Assembly: GCF_034676725.1 (NCBI RefSeq)
Contig: NZ_JAUCBR010000004.1
Span: 3,066,001 to 3,130,000, forward strand
DNA from: Denitromonas sp.
GTDB taxonomy: Bacteria; Pseudomonadota; Gammaproteobacteria; Burkholderiales; Rhodocyclaceae
DNA: 64,000 nt
Direction of reading: 5' to 3'
The notes under the pieces were generated by a model that worked only from the letters and a program-made list of their open reading frames with translations, ran no database searches and was not told the DNA's origin. How positions within the stretch are numbered: the stretch's first letter is position 1; each line of letters begins with the position of its first letter. This document shows, in pieces, positions 53,929-62,518 of the stretch. The position numbers and the translations under genes are program-made.

Positions 53929-53961
53929 GAGGCGTGTTGCGAGGCCGGCTGCCGCATCCGT

Positions 53962-54762
53962 TCAGAACCGGCCGCCGGTGAGCAGGAACAGTCCGGTCGC
54001 GACCAGCGCGACGCTGGCCGCGAGCGTGGTGATCCGCGCACCAGGCAAGAGTTTCTCGACGAAAACGAAGGCGGCGATCAGCGCCACCCACACCAGGTTC
54101 ATCACCCCGGCCACAAAGAGCAGCAGCATCAATGCCCAGCAGCAGCCCAGGCAATAGAGGCCATGCTCGGCGCCCATCCGGAAGGCGCCCCGCGGGCCGT
54201 CATGCCAGCGGGTGAGGAAAAATGGTAGCGGATGGCGGCACTTGCCGAGGCAGGCTGCCTTGAGCGGCGTGAGCTGGTAGAGGCCGGCGGCGACCAGTGT
54301 GACGCCGGCCAGCGTGGTGCTGGTGGTGGCCATGTCGGGTCCGAGCAGTGCGCCGGCATCGAGCGCGACCTGCAGCAGCGTGGCCATCGCGCTGAACAGC
54401 GTCCACACCACGAGGTAGGCGCCGGTGAAGAGCCACACGCCGGGCAGCAGCCTGCCGCGGGCCCCGTTCTTCCGCACCAGCGCGCCGTACAGCGCGATGG
54501 CCGGTGCCGCGCTGGGCAGCATCATGGCGGCCATCATCACGGTCCACATCACGAAGGTGAGCCACAGCGCGGTAGCGTCGGTGGCGTGCGGCATGGCCGC
54601 CATCGACATGCCGGCATGGTCCATTTGCGCGGCGCCGTGCCATAGATAGCCCCAGGACAGCAGGACGACAGCGGCAAGACCGCCAAGGGCCAGCAGGCGA
54701 TCCTGCCGCAGCACCGCCTCAAGGTCGCTGCCGGCGTGTGCCGCGTCGCTCAGCCGTGCCAC
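53962..54762 (-). CDS. DUF2182 integral membrane protein, predicted metal-binding
   Basis: Membrane protein of 266 residues with about six or seven hydrophobic segments. The family block WLTFVMWTVMMAAMMLPSAA is near residue 70 and GAEHGLYCLGCCWALMLLLF near 200. A Met/His-rich stretch (HAGMSMAAMPHA) faces the periplasm. It overlaps the DUF1326 gene by 13 bases; the two are commonly paired. A role in metal handling is suggested by the motif residues but is unproven. Confidence 0.85.
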   Translation of the reverse strand: MARLSDAAHAGSDLEAVLRQDRLLALGGLAAVVLLSWGYLWHGAAQMDHAGMSMAAMPHATDATALWLTFVMWTVMMAAMMLPSAAPAIALYGALVRKNGARGRLLPGVWLFTGAYLVVWTLFSAMATLLQVALDAGALLGPDMATTSTTLAGVTLVAAGLYQLTPLKAACLGKCRHPLPFFLTRWHDGPRGAFRMGAEHGLYCLGCCWALMLLLFVAGVMNLVWVALIAAFVFVEKLLPGARITTLAASVALVATGLFLLTGGRF

Positions 54763-55364
54763 GCGAAGGGCGCGAAGTGGCCGTTGCGTGTGCCGCTGCT
54801 GTCTTTCCAGGTGATGCCGAATGCGTTGAACAGCGTGCGCGTGGCCTTGGCCAGCGCGAGGCGGCTGCTGACCGGGTGCACCGAATTGTCGAGATACAGC
54901 GGCGCATCTGGCCGGGCGCCGCCGGGGACGCCGGTGCAGGCCTGGTCGACCAATTCGCCCGCCGTGACGGTGTAGCTCATGCCCTCCACCTCGAAGCGAA
55001 TCGGCCGTTTTTCGACCCCCGCGATGCGGCCGACCAGTGGCGCGAGATTGGCCATCGGCCCGCCGGCGGCGCCGGTGGCGATGGCGCTGATGGCTTCGAC
55101 CTGCGCCTCGGTCGCGCGCTCATCGACGATCAGGCCCACGGTCATGTCGCCGTCGGCCATGGGCCCGGGGGAATGCAGCATCACGATGAACGACAGGCCG
55201 TCGAGCGAAACGCCGTCTTTCCGGCCGCTGTCGATGCGCATGGCGATGGCGGCCTTGCAGTCGCCTTCGGTCGGGGGGGCGCTGAGGTTTGAGGGGCCGC
55301 AGGGACACAGATACGTGCAGTTGCACGTCTCCATGTACTGGCCCTCGATTTGCCAGCTAGCCAT
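54750..55364 (-). CDS. DUF1326 domain protein
   Basis: Protein of 204 residues beginning MASWQIEGQYMETCNCTYLC, with the Cys-rich family motif CNCTYLCPCGP near residue 14, then FIVMLHSPGPMADGDMTVGL. The cysteines suggest a metal or redox site. ATG at 55364 is chosen because GGAGAAG lies eight bases upstream; the upstream in-frame region reads as non-coding. It is the first gene of a two-gene unit with DUF2182. The 284 bases upstream hold no further gene. Confidence 0.85.
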   Translation of the reverse strand: MASWQIEGQYMETCNCTYLCPCGPSNLSAPPTEGDCKAAIAMRIDSGRKDGVSLDGLSFIVMLHSPGPMADGDMTVGLIVDERATEAQVEAISAIATGAAGGPMANLAPLVGRIAGVEKRPIRFEVEGMSYTVTAGELVDQACTGVPGGARPDAPLYLDNSVHPVSSRLALAKATRTLFNAFGITWKDSSGTRNGHFAPFAWHG

Positions 55365-55648
55365 GATCTTCTCCATTGCGGGAGCCAGACCCGGCGCGGA
55401 TTCATCTGACCCTTCGGTTATTGGCGCAAGTCCGCGCCTCGTCGGGGGGCGGTGTCGCCTTGCGCCGGAGAACGGCCGGATGCCTGTTGTGTCCTGAGGG
55501 TAGTTGGCGAAAGGGGGCGGGGCAAGGTCCGGTGTGTCCGGCGGTCGACCGACCGGGGCGCCGGCATTGACGGGCATTGCCCGATCCGCCTGTCGGGCAG
55601 TAAAGTTCGCCATGACCACCGCGCCGGTGGCGCCACTGCGAGATTTCC

Positions 55649-55879
55649 ATGACCCTTCCCGCCGACCTTGTTCACGAACTCAGCCTGCTCGCCCAGTACG
55701 ATGTGAGCGATTCGCAAACCGGCCTCAAGGTGCACCACGATGCGGCGGCCGAAACCGTCGCGGCGGCGCAGCGGCTGTTTGACAAGGGGCTGGTGAGCCA
55801 GCATGACGGGGGCTACCTGACCAAGCTGGGGCTCGAGGCGGCCGAGCATCTGGCCTCGGTGCAGCGTATTCTCGGTTAG
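55649..55879 (+). CDS. TIGR02647-type small protein, putative DNA-binding
   Basis: Protein of 76 residues. The pattern LSLLAQYDVSDSQTGLKVHH, then AQRLFDKGLVSQHDGGYLTK and LGLEAAEH, matches what I know of the TIGR02647 family, a short winged-helix-like group of gamma- and betaproteobacteria. The function is undefined. It starts a rightward run; the next gene follows after 35 bases. Confidence 0.75.
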   Translation: MTLPADLVHELSLLAQYDVSDSQTGLKVHHDAAAETVAAAQRLFDKGLVSQHDGGYLTKLGLEAAEHLASVQRILG

Positions 55880-55914
55880 TTCCGCATGCGGAGTTGCCAG
55901 CGGCCGGAGCAGGC

Positions 55915-56613
55915 GTGACGGCTGCGCGCGCAGTCATCGCCATTCCCGGCACGATGTGCGATGCACGGCTGTGGCATCGACTGTTGCCGCATCTGCCCGG
56001 CGTCGACTGGCGACATGTGCCAATCCCCGATGGGCCGGATATCGACCACCTCGTCACCGCGCTGCACGCCGCGCTGCCGGCGGGGTCGGTGAACCTGTTC
56101 GGCTTTTCGCTCGGCGGTTACCTCGCCGCGGCGCTGGCCTGTCGGTACCCGGATCGGGTCGCGCGCCTGTTCATCTGCTCGAACAGCCCGTGTGCCTTGC
56201 CGGAGAGCGAAACGCGCCAGCGCCGGCAGTTGCTGGCCTGGCTCACGCGCGGGGGCTACCAGGGGTTGAGTGACCAGAAGATCGCCCAGATGGTGGCTGC
56301 GCGCAGCCTGGCCGACCCGGCCATCGGCCAGTGCATGAAGGACATGGACGCCACGCTCGGTCTCGACGTACTGGCGCAGCAACTGCAAGCGAGCAGCGAT
56401 CGGGCCGACTTGCTCGCCGGGGTGAGCGCCTTGTGCTGCCCGGTCTGGCTGGGCTTTGGCGAGGCAGACGGTCTGGTCAATCGCGGCTGGATCAGGCAGT
56501 TACAGGACACGGCACCCGCGCATGCGGTGCACACGGTACCGGGCGCAGGGCACATGCTGCCGCTGGAGGCGCCGCAGGCCCTCGCCCGCCTGGTGGCGCG
56601 GTGGCTGGCGTGA
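55915..56613 (+). CDS. Alpha/beta-fold hydrolase
   Basis: Hydrolase of about 232 residues. The nucleophile Ser is in NLFGFSLGGYLAAAL near residue 65, the acid probably in LGFGEADGLVNRG and the His in VPGAGHMLPLEAPQ. GTG at 55915 with GGAG upstream is preferred; a TTG at 55894 adds seven residues. Esterase or thioesterase activity is likely; the substrate cannot be inferred from its neighbours. Confidence 0.8.
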   Translation: MTAARAVIAIPGTMCDARLWHRLLPHLPGVDWRHVPIPDGPDIDHLVTALHAALPAGSVNLFGFSLGGYLAAALACRYPDRVARLFICSNSPCALPESETRQRRQLLAWLTRGGYQGLSDQKIAQMVAARSLADPAIGQCMKDMDATLGLDVLAQQLQASSDRADLLAGVSALCCPVWLGFGEADGLVNRGWIRQLQDTAPAHAVHTVPGAGHMLPLEAPQALARLVARWLA

Positions 56614-56664
56614 GCGGCGCTCGGGCGACAAGGCGCGGTGCCACACGCAGGGAGTGTTTCAACA

Positions 56665-56790
56665 ATGGCTGATTTTCTGAACTGGATCGCGGGCGACACC
56701 GGCGGCAAGCTGCTGCTGCTCTCGCTGCTTTCCGTGCCGGTGATCGCACTGGTCGGCTACTTCGTCTATCTGGATCGAAAGCAGAAATAG
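56665..56790 (+). CDS. 41-residue single-span membrane protein
   Basis: Short frame MADFLNWIAGDTGGKLLLLS and onward, with one hydrophobic segment (about residues 15-36) and a charged end YLDRKQK. GGGAG lies 11 bases before the ATG. The amphipathic start plus single span is typical of genuine bacterial small membrane proteins. It lies 9 bases from the convergent end of the ferredoxin gene of the cobalamin operon. No family recognised. Confidence 0.55.
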   Translation: MADFLNWIAGDTGGKLLLLSLLSVPVIALVGYFVYLDRKQK

Positions 56791-56799
56791 CCGCAGCGC

Positions 56800-57138
56800 T
56801 CAGGCGCCCGGTCCGCGGTGGAAAACCAGCGCCTCGACCGGTTGTCCGCCCACCAGGTGCTCATTCACGATGCGCTGCAGATTGGCGGGCGTGACCTCGT
56901 AGTACCACACCCCGTCCGGTTGCACGCACATCACCGGGCCGCCCTTGCAGGCGGCAAAGCAGCCGACGCGGGTGCGCTTCACCCGCGCCTCGCCGTCGGT
57001 CAGGCCCGCCGCCTTGAGTGCCTCGCCGAGGCTGTCGAACAAGGCCTGAGATTCGCCGCCGGGCGTGCAGCGCGGCCCGGTGCACACCAGCAGATGGCGG
57101 CGATAGGGGCCGATCTTCGGTTTCTCGACGGCGCTCAT
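56800..57138 (-). CDS. 2Fe-2S thioredoxin-like ferredoxin of the cobalamin operon
   Basis: Ferredoxin of 112 residues with a thioredoxin-like fold. Cluster cysteines are in HLLVCTGPRCTPGG and RVGCFAACKGGPVMCV. Proteins of this type are often found in cobalamin gene clusters. It is the last gene of the operon in the window and overlaps cobJ by four bases. It probably supplies electrons for a redox step of corrin ring synthesis; which step is unknown. Confidence 0.85.
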   Translation of the reverse strand: MSAVEKPKIGPYRRHLLVCTGPRCTPGGESQALFDSLGEALKAAGLTDGEARVKRTRVGCFAACKGGPVMCVQPDGVWYYEVTPANLQRIVNEHLVGGQPVEALVFHRGPGA

Positions 57139-58085
57139 GCGTCGGCTGCCGCGGTGTCGGCGGGCTCGGCGAGTACGGCCTCGATGTAGTCGAGCGGCAG
57201 GCGGTAGTCGGCGGCGAGCCGGACGGCACTGTGTCCGCTGGCGCGAATGGTGTCGCGCCAGCCGGCCAGCCCGGTCGACAGCGAGCGGCCGGCCTGTTCG
57301 CCGTCGCGGGTGTCGCCGTTGGTGACGTCATACTTGTTGGCATAGCCGCGCGGCGTGACCATCAGGCCGTCGCGGATGAAAGTGGCCGAGTTGCCGATCA
57401 GCACCGTCGACAGCATACCGATGTCGGCCTCGCACATGGCGGCCAGCGTGGTCATCTCGATGCGTTGCTTGGGGCGGTAGGCCGATTTGACGATGGCCAC
57501 CGGGGTGTCGGGCCGACGGTGGCGCAGGAACAGGCGCTGGGCTTCGACGATCTGCTGCGTGCGGCGGCCGCTCTTGGGGTTGTAGAGGGCGACGACAAAA
57601 TCCGAGGCAGCCACGGCGTCAAGCCGGCGGGCGATCACCGGCCACGGCGTGAGCAGGTCGGACAGCGAGATGGCGCAAAAATCGTGGGTGAGCGGCGCGC
57701 CGACCAGCGCGGCGCAGGTGTTGAGCGCCGAGGCGCCGGGCACGATCTCGACCTCGATGTCGAAGCCCGGTGTCCAGCCGGCCTCGAACAAGACCTCATA
57801 GGTCGGCCCGGCCATGCCGTACACGCCGGCGTCGCCCGAGGAGATGAGGGCCACCTTCTTGCCCTGGCGGGCGCGGGCCAGCGCTTCGATGGCGCGGTCG
57901 AGTTCTTCGGTCATCGATTTCTTGACGATCTCCTTGCCTTCGATGAGATCGGCCACGAGGCGGATGTAGGTGACGTAGCCGATGATGGTGTCGGCTTCGG
58001 CGATGGCCTCGCGGGCGCGCTGGGTCATGTGCTCGACATGGCCGGGGCCGATGCCCACGAGCATGATCTTTCCGGGTGCGGTCAT
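57135..58085 (-). CDS. cobJ: Precorrin-3B / cobalt-factor III C17-methyltransferase with C-terminal extension
   Basis: SAM-dependent methyltransferase of 316 residues that methylates C17 and drives ring contraction. The family blocks are IMLVGIGPGHVEHMTQRARE, then VALISSGDAGVYGMAGPTYE and VVALYNPKSGRRTQQI. The core corresponds to CbiH/CobJ, about 245 residues. The remaining 70 residues (with WRDTIRASGHSAVRLAADYR) are an extra C-terminal segment without cysteines. The start overlaps the CbiG C-terminal gene by four bases. Confidence 0.92.
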   Translation of the reverse strand: MTAPGKIMLVGIGPGHVEHMTQRAREAIAEADTIIGYVTYIRLVADLIEGKEIVKKSMTEELDRAIEALARARQGKKVALISSGDAGVYGMAGPTYEVLFEAGWTPGFDIEVEIVPGASALNTCAALVGAPLTHDFCAISLSDLLTPWPVIARRLDAVAASDFVVALYNPKSGRRTQQIVEAQRLFLRHRRPDTPVAIVKSAYRPKQRIEMTTLAAMCEADIGMLSTVLIGNSATFIRDGLMVTPRGYANKYDVTNGDTRDGEQAGRSLSTGLAGWRDTIRASGHSAVRLAADYRLPLDYIEAVLAEPADTAAADA

Positions 58086-58477
58086 TGGGGAATCCTTGCA
58101 ATGGAGACGGTGGCGTTGCGGCCGTCGGGGCCGCGCAGCTTGTGTTTTTCGAGAATGAGGTCGTGCATGTCGGTGCCGGCGGCGAGCAGGGCGGCCGCTT
58201 CGGACACCGAGGGCGTGCCGGTGTATTTGCGCACCGTGTCCGAGGGGTTGGGCACCGGCACGCGCGCCAGCTCGGCGGCGCGGTAGAAGTGCACCGGCCA
58301 GCTGTTCCAGGCGATCACGGTGAGCAGGCCGTCCTCGTCGGCCTTGAGGTCGATGCTGGCCACCCGCGCCACGGCGGCATGGCTCAGGCCGCAGCGCGCC
58401 AGCGCCTCGGCGATGGCGTGGTCGATGGTCTGCCAGGGGGTGCCGCGGTCGCAGCCGAGGCCGAGCGCCACTTTCAT
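58082..58477 (-). CDS. Cobalamin biosynthesis protein, CbiG C-terminal domain (CobE-like)
   Basis: Protein of 131 residues, equal to the C-terminal domain of CbiG and to free-standing CobE. It begins MKVALGLGCDRGTPWQTIDH and contains VASIDLKADEDGLLTV and NPSDTVRKYTGTPSVSEAA. The N-terminal part of CbiG is a separate upstream gene overlapping by four bases, so CbiG is split into two chains. CbiG opens the delta-lactone ring in the cobalt-early pathway. Confidence 0.88.
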   Translation of the reverse strand: MKVALGLGCDRGTPWQTIDHAIAEALARCGLSHAAVARVASIDLKADEDGLLTVIAWNSWPVHFYRAAELARVPVPNPSDTVRKYTGTPSVSEAAALLAAGTDMHDLILEKHKLRGPDGRNATVSIARIPQ

Positions 58478-59256
58478 CCGGCCGCCTCCGGCGTGGGGCG
58501 GTAGATCACCAGCCGGTCGGCGATGGCGGTGTACAGCGCGGCGGGCAGCTCGCCGGTGTGGCGGTGGGTGATCCACAGCACGGCGCCGTGGCGGCGCGGA
58601 TCGACGGCGTCGATGTGCTCGACCACCTGGATGTTGCCGGGCAAGGCGCCGCTGCGGCCGTTGGCGTGGCCGTGCCACCAGTCGGCGCTGCCGGCTTCCT
58701 GCACCACCGCGACGGGCTCGTCATTGACCACCGCGGCGCTGGTCTTGACGATCACCGCCTTGCTGGCCTCGAAGCGCCAGCCCAGCTCGCGGCCGAGCAG
58801 GTCGACCGCCAGCGTCTGGCGCGCGTCGGAGGCGGTGGTGAGCACGGCCTGCGCGCCGATGGCCTCGGCCACCGCGCCGGCGAGTGCGTTGGCGCCGCCC
58901 AAGTGGCCCGAGAGCATGGGGATGGCAAAGCGGCCGGCCTCGTCCAGCGCCACCACGCCGGGGTCGCTTTCCTTGTCGCCCAGGTGTGGGGCGATCAGGC
59001 GCACCATGGCACCGAGCGAGACCACGGCCACGATGGCATCGAAGGCCTTGAACAGGCCGGGGATCTGGTCGGCCGTCTTGCCCTCGTAGCAGGCCGCCAT
59101 GCCGGGCGCGGCGGCTTCGGCAATGTCGCGGAACTTGGCCGGGGCGAAGAGGTGGGCGCCGGGCAGGGCACGTGTGATGCGGCCGGCCAGGGCGATGCCG
59201 TGGCGGGTGATGGAGACCACGGCGATTCGGTCATTGGCGAAGGGGAGTGGGGTCAT
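58474..59256 (-). CDS. cbiG: Cobalamin biosynthesis protein CbiG, N-terminal and central part
   Basis: Protein of 260 residues with the CbiG N-terminal domain. Marks are RIAVVSITRHGIALAGRITR, then KAFDAIVAVVSLGAMVRLIA and FAIPMLSGHLGGANALAGAV. It acts on cobalt-precorrin-5A, opening the lactone and releasing acetaldehyde. The C-terminal domain is the next gene. The frame is continuous and the overlap clean (GTGAAAGTGG-like start inside the end), so this is a natural split rather than a frameshift. Confidence 0.9.
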   Translation of the reverse strand: MTPLPFANDRIAVVSITRHGIALAGRITRALPGAHLFAPAKFRDIAEAAAPGMAACYEGKTADQIPGLFKAFDAIVAVVSLGAMVRLIAPHLGDKESDPGVVALDEAGRFAIPMLSGHLGGANALAGAVAEAIGAQAVLTTASDARQTLAVDLLGRELGWRFEASKAVIVKTSAAVVNDEPVAVVQEAGSADWWHGHANGRSGALPGNIQVVEHIDAVDPRRHGAVLWITHRHTGELPAALYTAIADRLVIYRPTPEAAG

Positions 59257-59274
59257 TTTTTTGTCGGGCGGGTT

Positions 59275-60096
59275 TCAGCCCGCCTCGGTGATGGGGTGAG
59301 TGGGCAGGCCGGTTGATGCCGGCCCGACGGATGCGGCGCGCTTGCGGCAGCCGCGGCGCAGTTCGCCACGGGCGCGCTTGGGGTTCTGCACCAGCATCAG
59401 CGAGAGGTAGTTCACCGTCTCGCCGCGCAGGCAGGCGATGTCGTGCACCACCCGTTCTTCGGGCGAGCCGACCTTTTCGATGAAGCAGCTGGTAGCGAGC
59501 AGGTCGCGCCGTTCGAGCAGGTCGAGGATCTCGTCCATCAGCGGTTTCACCTTCATCAGCACCAGGGTGTCGAACTCGTCGAGCAGGTGGTCGATGAGCG
59601 CCACGCCATAGGCGGCGGGGATGATGGCGACGGTTTCGTCTTCCTCGGCCAGCGCCACGTCGGCGCAGGCGGCGGCCGCAGCAAAGGAACTGACCCCGGC
59701 GATGGTGTCCACCGCCACCTCGGGCGCCAGCTCGCGCACGGCGCGGGCGAGGTGGCGAAAGGTGGCATAGGTGGAGGCATCGCCCTCGACCAGAAAGGCC
59801 ACGTCGCGCCCTTCGGCCAGAAGCTCGACGGTGCGCGCCGCGGCGCGTGCCCAGGCCTTGGCGAGCGCGACGGCGTCGCGGGTCATAGGGAAGACCAGTT
59901 CGACGGCGTCATCGGGCACGGCGAGGCCGCCGCGCACGGCGATGTCGAGCGCGTAGGAGCGTTCCTCGGCACGCTTGACCGGGTAGGCCCAGCGCGCGCC
60001 CGACTGCAGCGCGGCCCAGCCGCGCCGGGTGATCAGCTCCGGGTCGCCGGGGCCGAGGGAGACGCCGATGAGGTGACCGTAGCGGGGTGGTTTCAT
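59275..60096 (-). CDS. cobI: Precorrin-2 / cobalt-factor II C20-methyltransferase
   Basis: SAM methyltransferase of 273 residues, the first methylation after the sirohydrochlorin stage. It opens YGHLIGVSLGPGDPELITRR and contains LVEGDASTYATFRHLARAV and VDTIAGVSSFAAAAACADV. ATG at 60096 with AAGGAA is preferred to a start ten codons upstream. The last 30 residues, after LVQNPKRARGELRRGCRKRA, are variable. Confidence 0.92.
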   Translation of the reverse strand: MKPPRYGHLIGVSLGPGDPELITRRGWAALQSGARWAYPVKRAEERSYALDIAVRGGLAVPDDAVELVFPMTRDAVALAKAWARAAARTVELLAEGRDVAFLVEGDASTYATFRHLARAVRELAPEVAVDTIAGVSSFAAAAACADVALAEEDETVAIIPAAYGVALIDHLLDEFDTLVLMKVKPLMDEILDLLERRDLLATSCFIEKVGSPEERVVHDIACLRGETVNYLSLMLVQNPKRARGELRRGCRKRAASVGPASTGLPTHPITEAG

Positions 60097-61370
60097 GCGG
60101 ATTCCTTGTGGGCGGTGACGATCCACACCGGGTTCTGGGCGGCCAGCCGGTGCATGTCGAGGATGGGCTGGCTGCGGGCGGCGGAGAGCTGAGTGACGTC
60201 CCAGCGCGCACCGGCGGCGGTCAGCGCGGCGGTGGCAGTGGCGAGGTTTTCAATCGTCACGAAGTTCATCACCAGCCGTCCACCGGGTTTCAGGCGGGTG
60301 AGGATGAGCGCGATCAACGCGGCCAGCTCGCCGCCCGAGCCGCCGATGAACACGGCGTCGGGGTCGGGCCAGGTGTCGAGTTGCTCCGGTGCCCTGGCCT
60401 GCACCAGGGTGTAGTTGCTGGCGCCGAAGCGGCGGGCGTTTTCGCGCGCGTTGGCCGCGTCGGCCTCGTTTTTCTCGATGGCCCACACATGGCCGTGGCG
60501 GGCGATGCGGCTGGTTTCCAGCCCGACCGAGCCGGACCCCGCGCCGATGTCCCACACCACGCTGTCGGCGCGTAGCGCCAGTTTGGCCAGCGACACGGCG
60601 CGGGCTTCGAGCTTGGTGATGAGGCCTTTCTCGGGGCTGCGCTGGACGTAGTCGAGATCATCGAAGCCGAACACGGCGCGCGTGTCGGCAGCGCCGCGTT
60701 CGATCAGCACCACGTTGGGATCGTCGAAACGCATGGCCGCCGCCTCGGCCAGTGCCAGATCGGCGAAGACAGCTTCGTCGGGCAGGCACAGGCGGCTGGC
60801 CACGCTGATACGCGCGTCGTAAAAACCGGCGGCGAGCAGGGCGCGGGCGATGCGGTCGGGGCTGTTTTCGGGGCCGGTGAAGGCGGCCACGCGCGGGTGC
60901 CCGGCGACTTGCCGCACCAGGCGGTAGAGGCCGTGCTCGGGCGTGGCGCCTTCGATCCACTCGCCGGCATCCTTGCTGTGCACCGAGCCGATCACCACGT
61001 CTTGCCAGGGCTTTTTCAGCCGGGCGAACAGCAGTTGCAAGGTGGACGGTGCGGGCAGCACGGCCACCGCCGTCGCGCCGAGTTTGCGCACCAGAAAACT
61101 CGCCATGCCGTGGCACAGCGGGTCGCCGGTGGCGAGCACGACGGTGCTCAGGCCGTCGGCGTGGGCCTGCGCGATCCACTCGGGCACCTTGCCCAGCGCA
61201 CCGTCCATGGGACGTACGCTGGCGGTGCCGGACAGGTGGCGCTCGAGCAGGGCCAGCGTGCGGCCGGCGCCGATGACGAGGCCGGCCGTGGCGAGGCGTT
61301 GGCGGGCGGCGTCGGACAGGCCGGCCCAGCCGTCGTCGAGGATGCCGACGAGGGTGCAGTGTTCAGACAA
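60093..61370 (-). CDS. cobL: Precorrin-6Y C5,15-methyltransferase (decarboxylating), CbiE-CbiT fusion
   Basis: Bifunctional enzyme of 425 residues. The N-terminal CbiE domain (about 1-205; C5 methylation) has LATGDPLCHGMASFLVRKLG and AAFTGPENSPDRIARALL. The C-terminal CbiT domain (about 225-425; C15 methylation and decarboxylation) has the SAM motif VVWDIGAGSGSVGLETSRIA and VFIGGSGGELAALI. In many cobalt-early organisms these are separate proteins; here they are fused. Start and stop overlap both neighbours. Confidence 0.93.
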   Translation of the reverse strand: MSEHCTLVGILDDGWAGLSDAARQRLATAGLVIGAGRTLALLERHLSGTASVRPMDGALGKVPEWIAQAHADGLSTVVLATGDPLCHGMASFLVRKLGATAVAVLPAPSTLQLLFARLKKPWQDVVIGSVHSKDAGEWIEGATPEHGLYRLVRQVAGHPRVAAFTGPENSPDRIARALLAAGFYDARISVASRLCLPDEAVFADLALAEAAAMRFDDPNVVLIERGAADTRAVFGFDDLDYVQRSPEKGLITKLEARAVSLAKLALRADSVVWDIGAGSGSVGLETSRIARHGHVWAIEKNEADAANARENARRFGASNYTLVQARAPEQLDTWPDPDAVFIGGSGGELAALIALILTRLKPGGRLVMNFVTIENLATATAALTAAGARWDVTQLSAARSQPILDMHRLAAQNPVWIVTAHKESA

Positions 61371-62511
61371 TGTCGTCTTCCTTCAGGGTGACAATGGGTT
61401 TGCCCTCGAAGTTGCAGGCCAGCACGGTGAGCCGGTGCGGGCCGGGGTAACGTTCGCGCAGGCTGCGGATGGCGCGCGCGGCCAGTGCGCGGTGGAAGGC
61501 CACCGCCAGGCCCAGCTCGGCGAGGCGTTCGGCGGCGAAGCGGGCGGTTTCGGCGGCGCGGATTTCTTCGACCAGATCGGCCGGCGCGCCGACTTCGATG
61601 GCGGCGCTGGCGATCAGCTCGCGGTCGATCTCCTCGCGCCAGGCGTGGGTCACCGACAGGCCCTGGCCGATCTTGGTGAGCTTGCCGACCATGGCGCCGA
61701 CGATGATGTGCCGCATGCCTTGCTTGACCGCGGTGCTGAAGGCGGCCTTGACGAAGTCGCCCATCTGCACGAAACAGGCCTCGGCCAGCTGCGGAAATTC
61801 GCGCATGGCGCATTTCTCGGTGCGCCCGCCGGTGGTGAACACCACGGTGGTCTGGCCCTGGTTGGCGGCCACGTCCACGGCCTGGATCACGCTGGCGCGG
61901 AAGGCGGCGGTGGAGTAGGGGCGCACGATGCCGGTGGTGCCGAGAATCGAGATGCCGCCGAGGATGCCGAGTCGGGCGTTGAGCGTCTTCTTGGCCATCT
62001 CCTCGCCGCCGGGTACGGAAATGGTGACCTCCAGCGCGTCGCCGGCGGCGAGGATGGGCGCGCCGGCGGCCATCACGTTTTCGACGATGTTGCGCCGGGG
62101 CACCGGGTTGATGGCCGGGCCGCCGACCTCCAGCCCGAGGCCGGGCATGGTCACCACGCCCACGCCGGGGCCGCCCTTGAGGATGATCTCGCCGCCCCCG
62201 CCGGGGATGCGCCGCACGTCGGCGGTCAGGTGCGCGCCATGGGTGGCGTCGGGGTCGTCGCCGGCATCCTTGATGCTGACGGCGTGGGCGGTGCGTCCGT
62301 CGGTGCGTCCGTCGGTGATCTTGAAGATCACGTGTTTGGTGTTGGGCAGCACGGTCTCGACCTCCGCCGGCACCGCGCCGCGCACCAGGCCGAGCGTGGC
62401 CGCCACCGCCGCGGCGGCCGAATTGGCGCCGGTGGAAAAGCCCGTGCGGTTGCCGCGATCGCGCTTGGCGTCGCCCTTGCGGACCTTGTCGGGGAGCGTG
62501 TGGCCGCTCAT
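61363..62511 (-). CDS. cbiD: Cobalt-precorrin-5B C1-methyltransferase
   Basis: CbiD of 382 residues, the C1 methylase specific to the cobalt-early pathway. Marks are NRTGFSTGANSAAAAVAATL, then VSIKDAGDDPDATHGAHLTA, RNIVENVMAAGAPILAA and the SILGTTGIVRPYSTAAFRAS block. Residues near 70 contain a four-residue duplication TDGRTDGR produced by a perfect 12-base tandem repeat at 62291-62314. Its presence, with CbiG and CbiX, assigns the route to the anaerobic type. Confidence 0.95.
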   Translation of the reverse strand: MSGHTLPDKVRKGDAKRDRGNRTGFSTGANSAAAAVAATLGLVRGAVPAEVETVLPNTKHVIFKITDGRTDGRTAHAVSIKDAGDDPDATHGAHLTADVRRIPGGGGEIILKGGPGVGVVTMPGLGLEVGGPAINPVPRRNIVENVMAAGAPILAAGDALEVTISVPGGEEMAKKTLNARLGILGGISILGTTGIVRPYSTAAFRASVIQAVDVAANQGQTTVVFTTGGRTEKCAMREFPQLAEACFVQMGDFVKAAFSTAVKQGMRHIIVGAMVGKLTKIGQGLSVTHAWREEIDRELIASAAIEVGAPADLVEEIRAAETARFAAERLAELGLAVAFHRALAARAIRSLRERYPGPHRLTVLACNFEGKPIVTLKEDDIV

Positions 62512-62518
62512 CGGTGGA

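Noticed and set aside
58082..59256. A frameshift in cbiG
   Set aside because: Both halves have their own start codons and a clean four-base overlap matching the other operon junctions, and stand-alone C-terminal CbiG (CobE) proteins are known.
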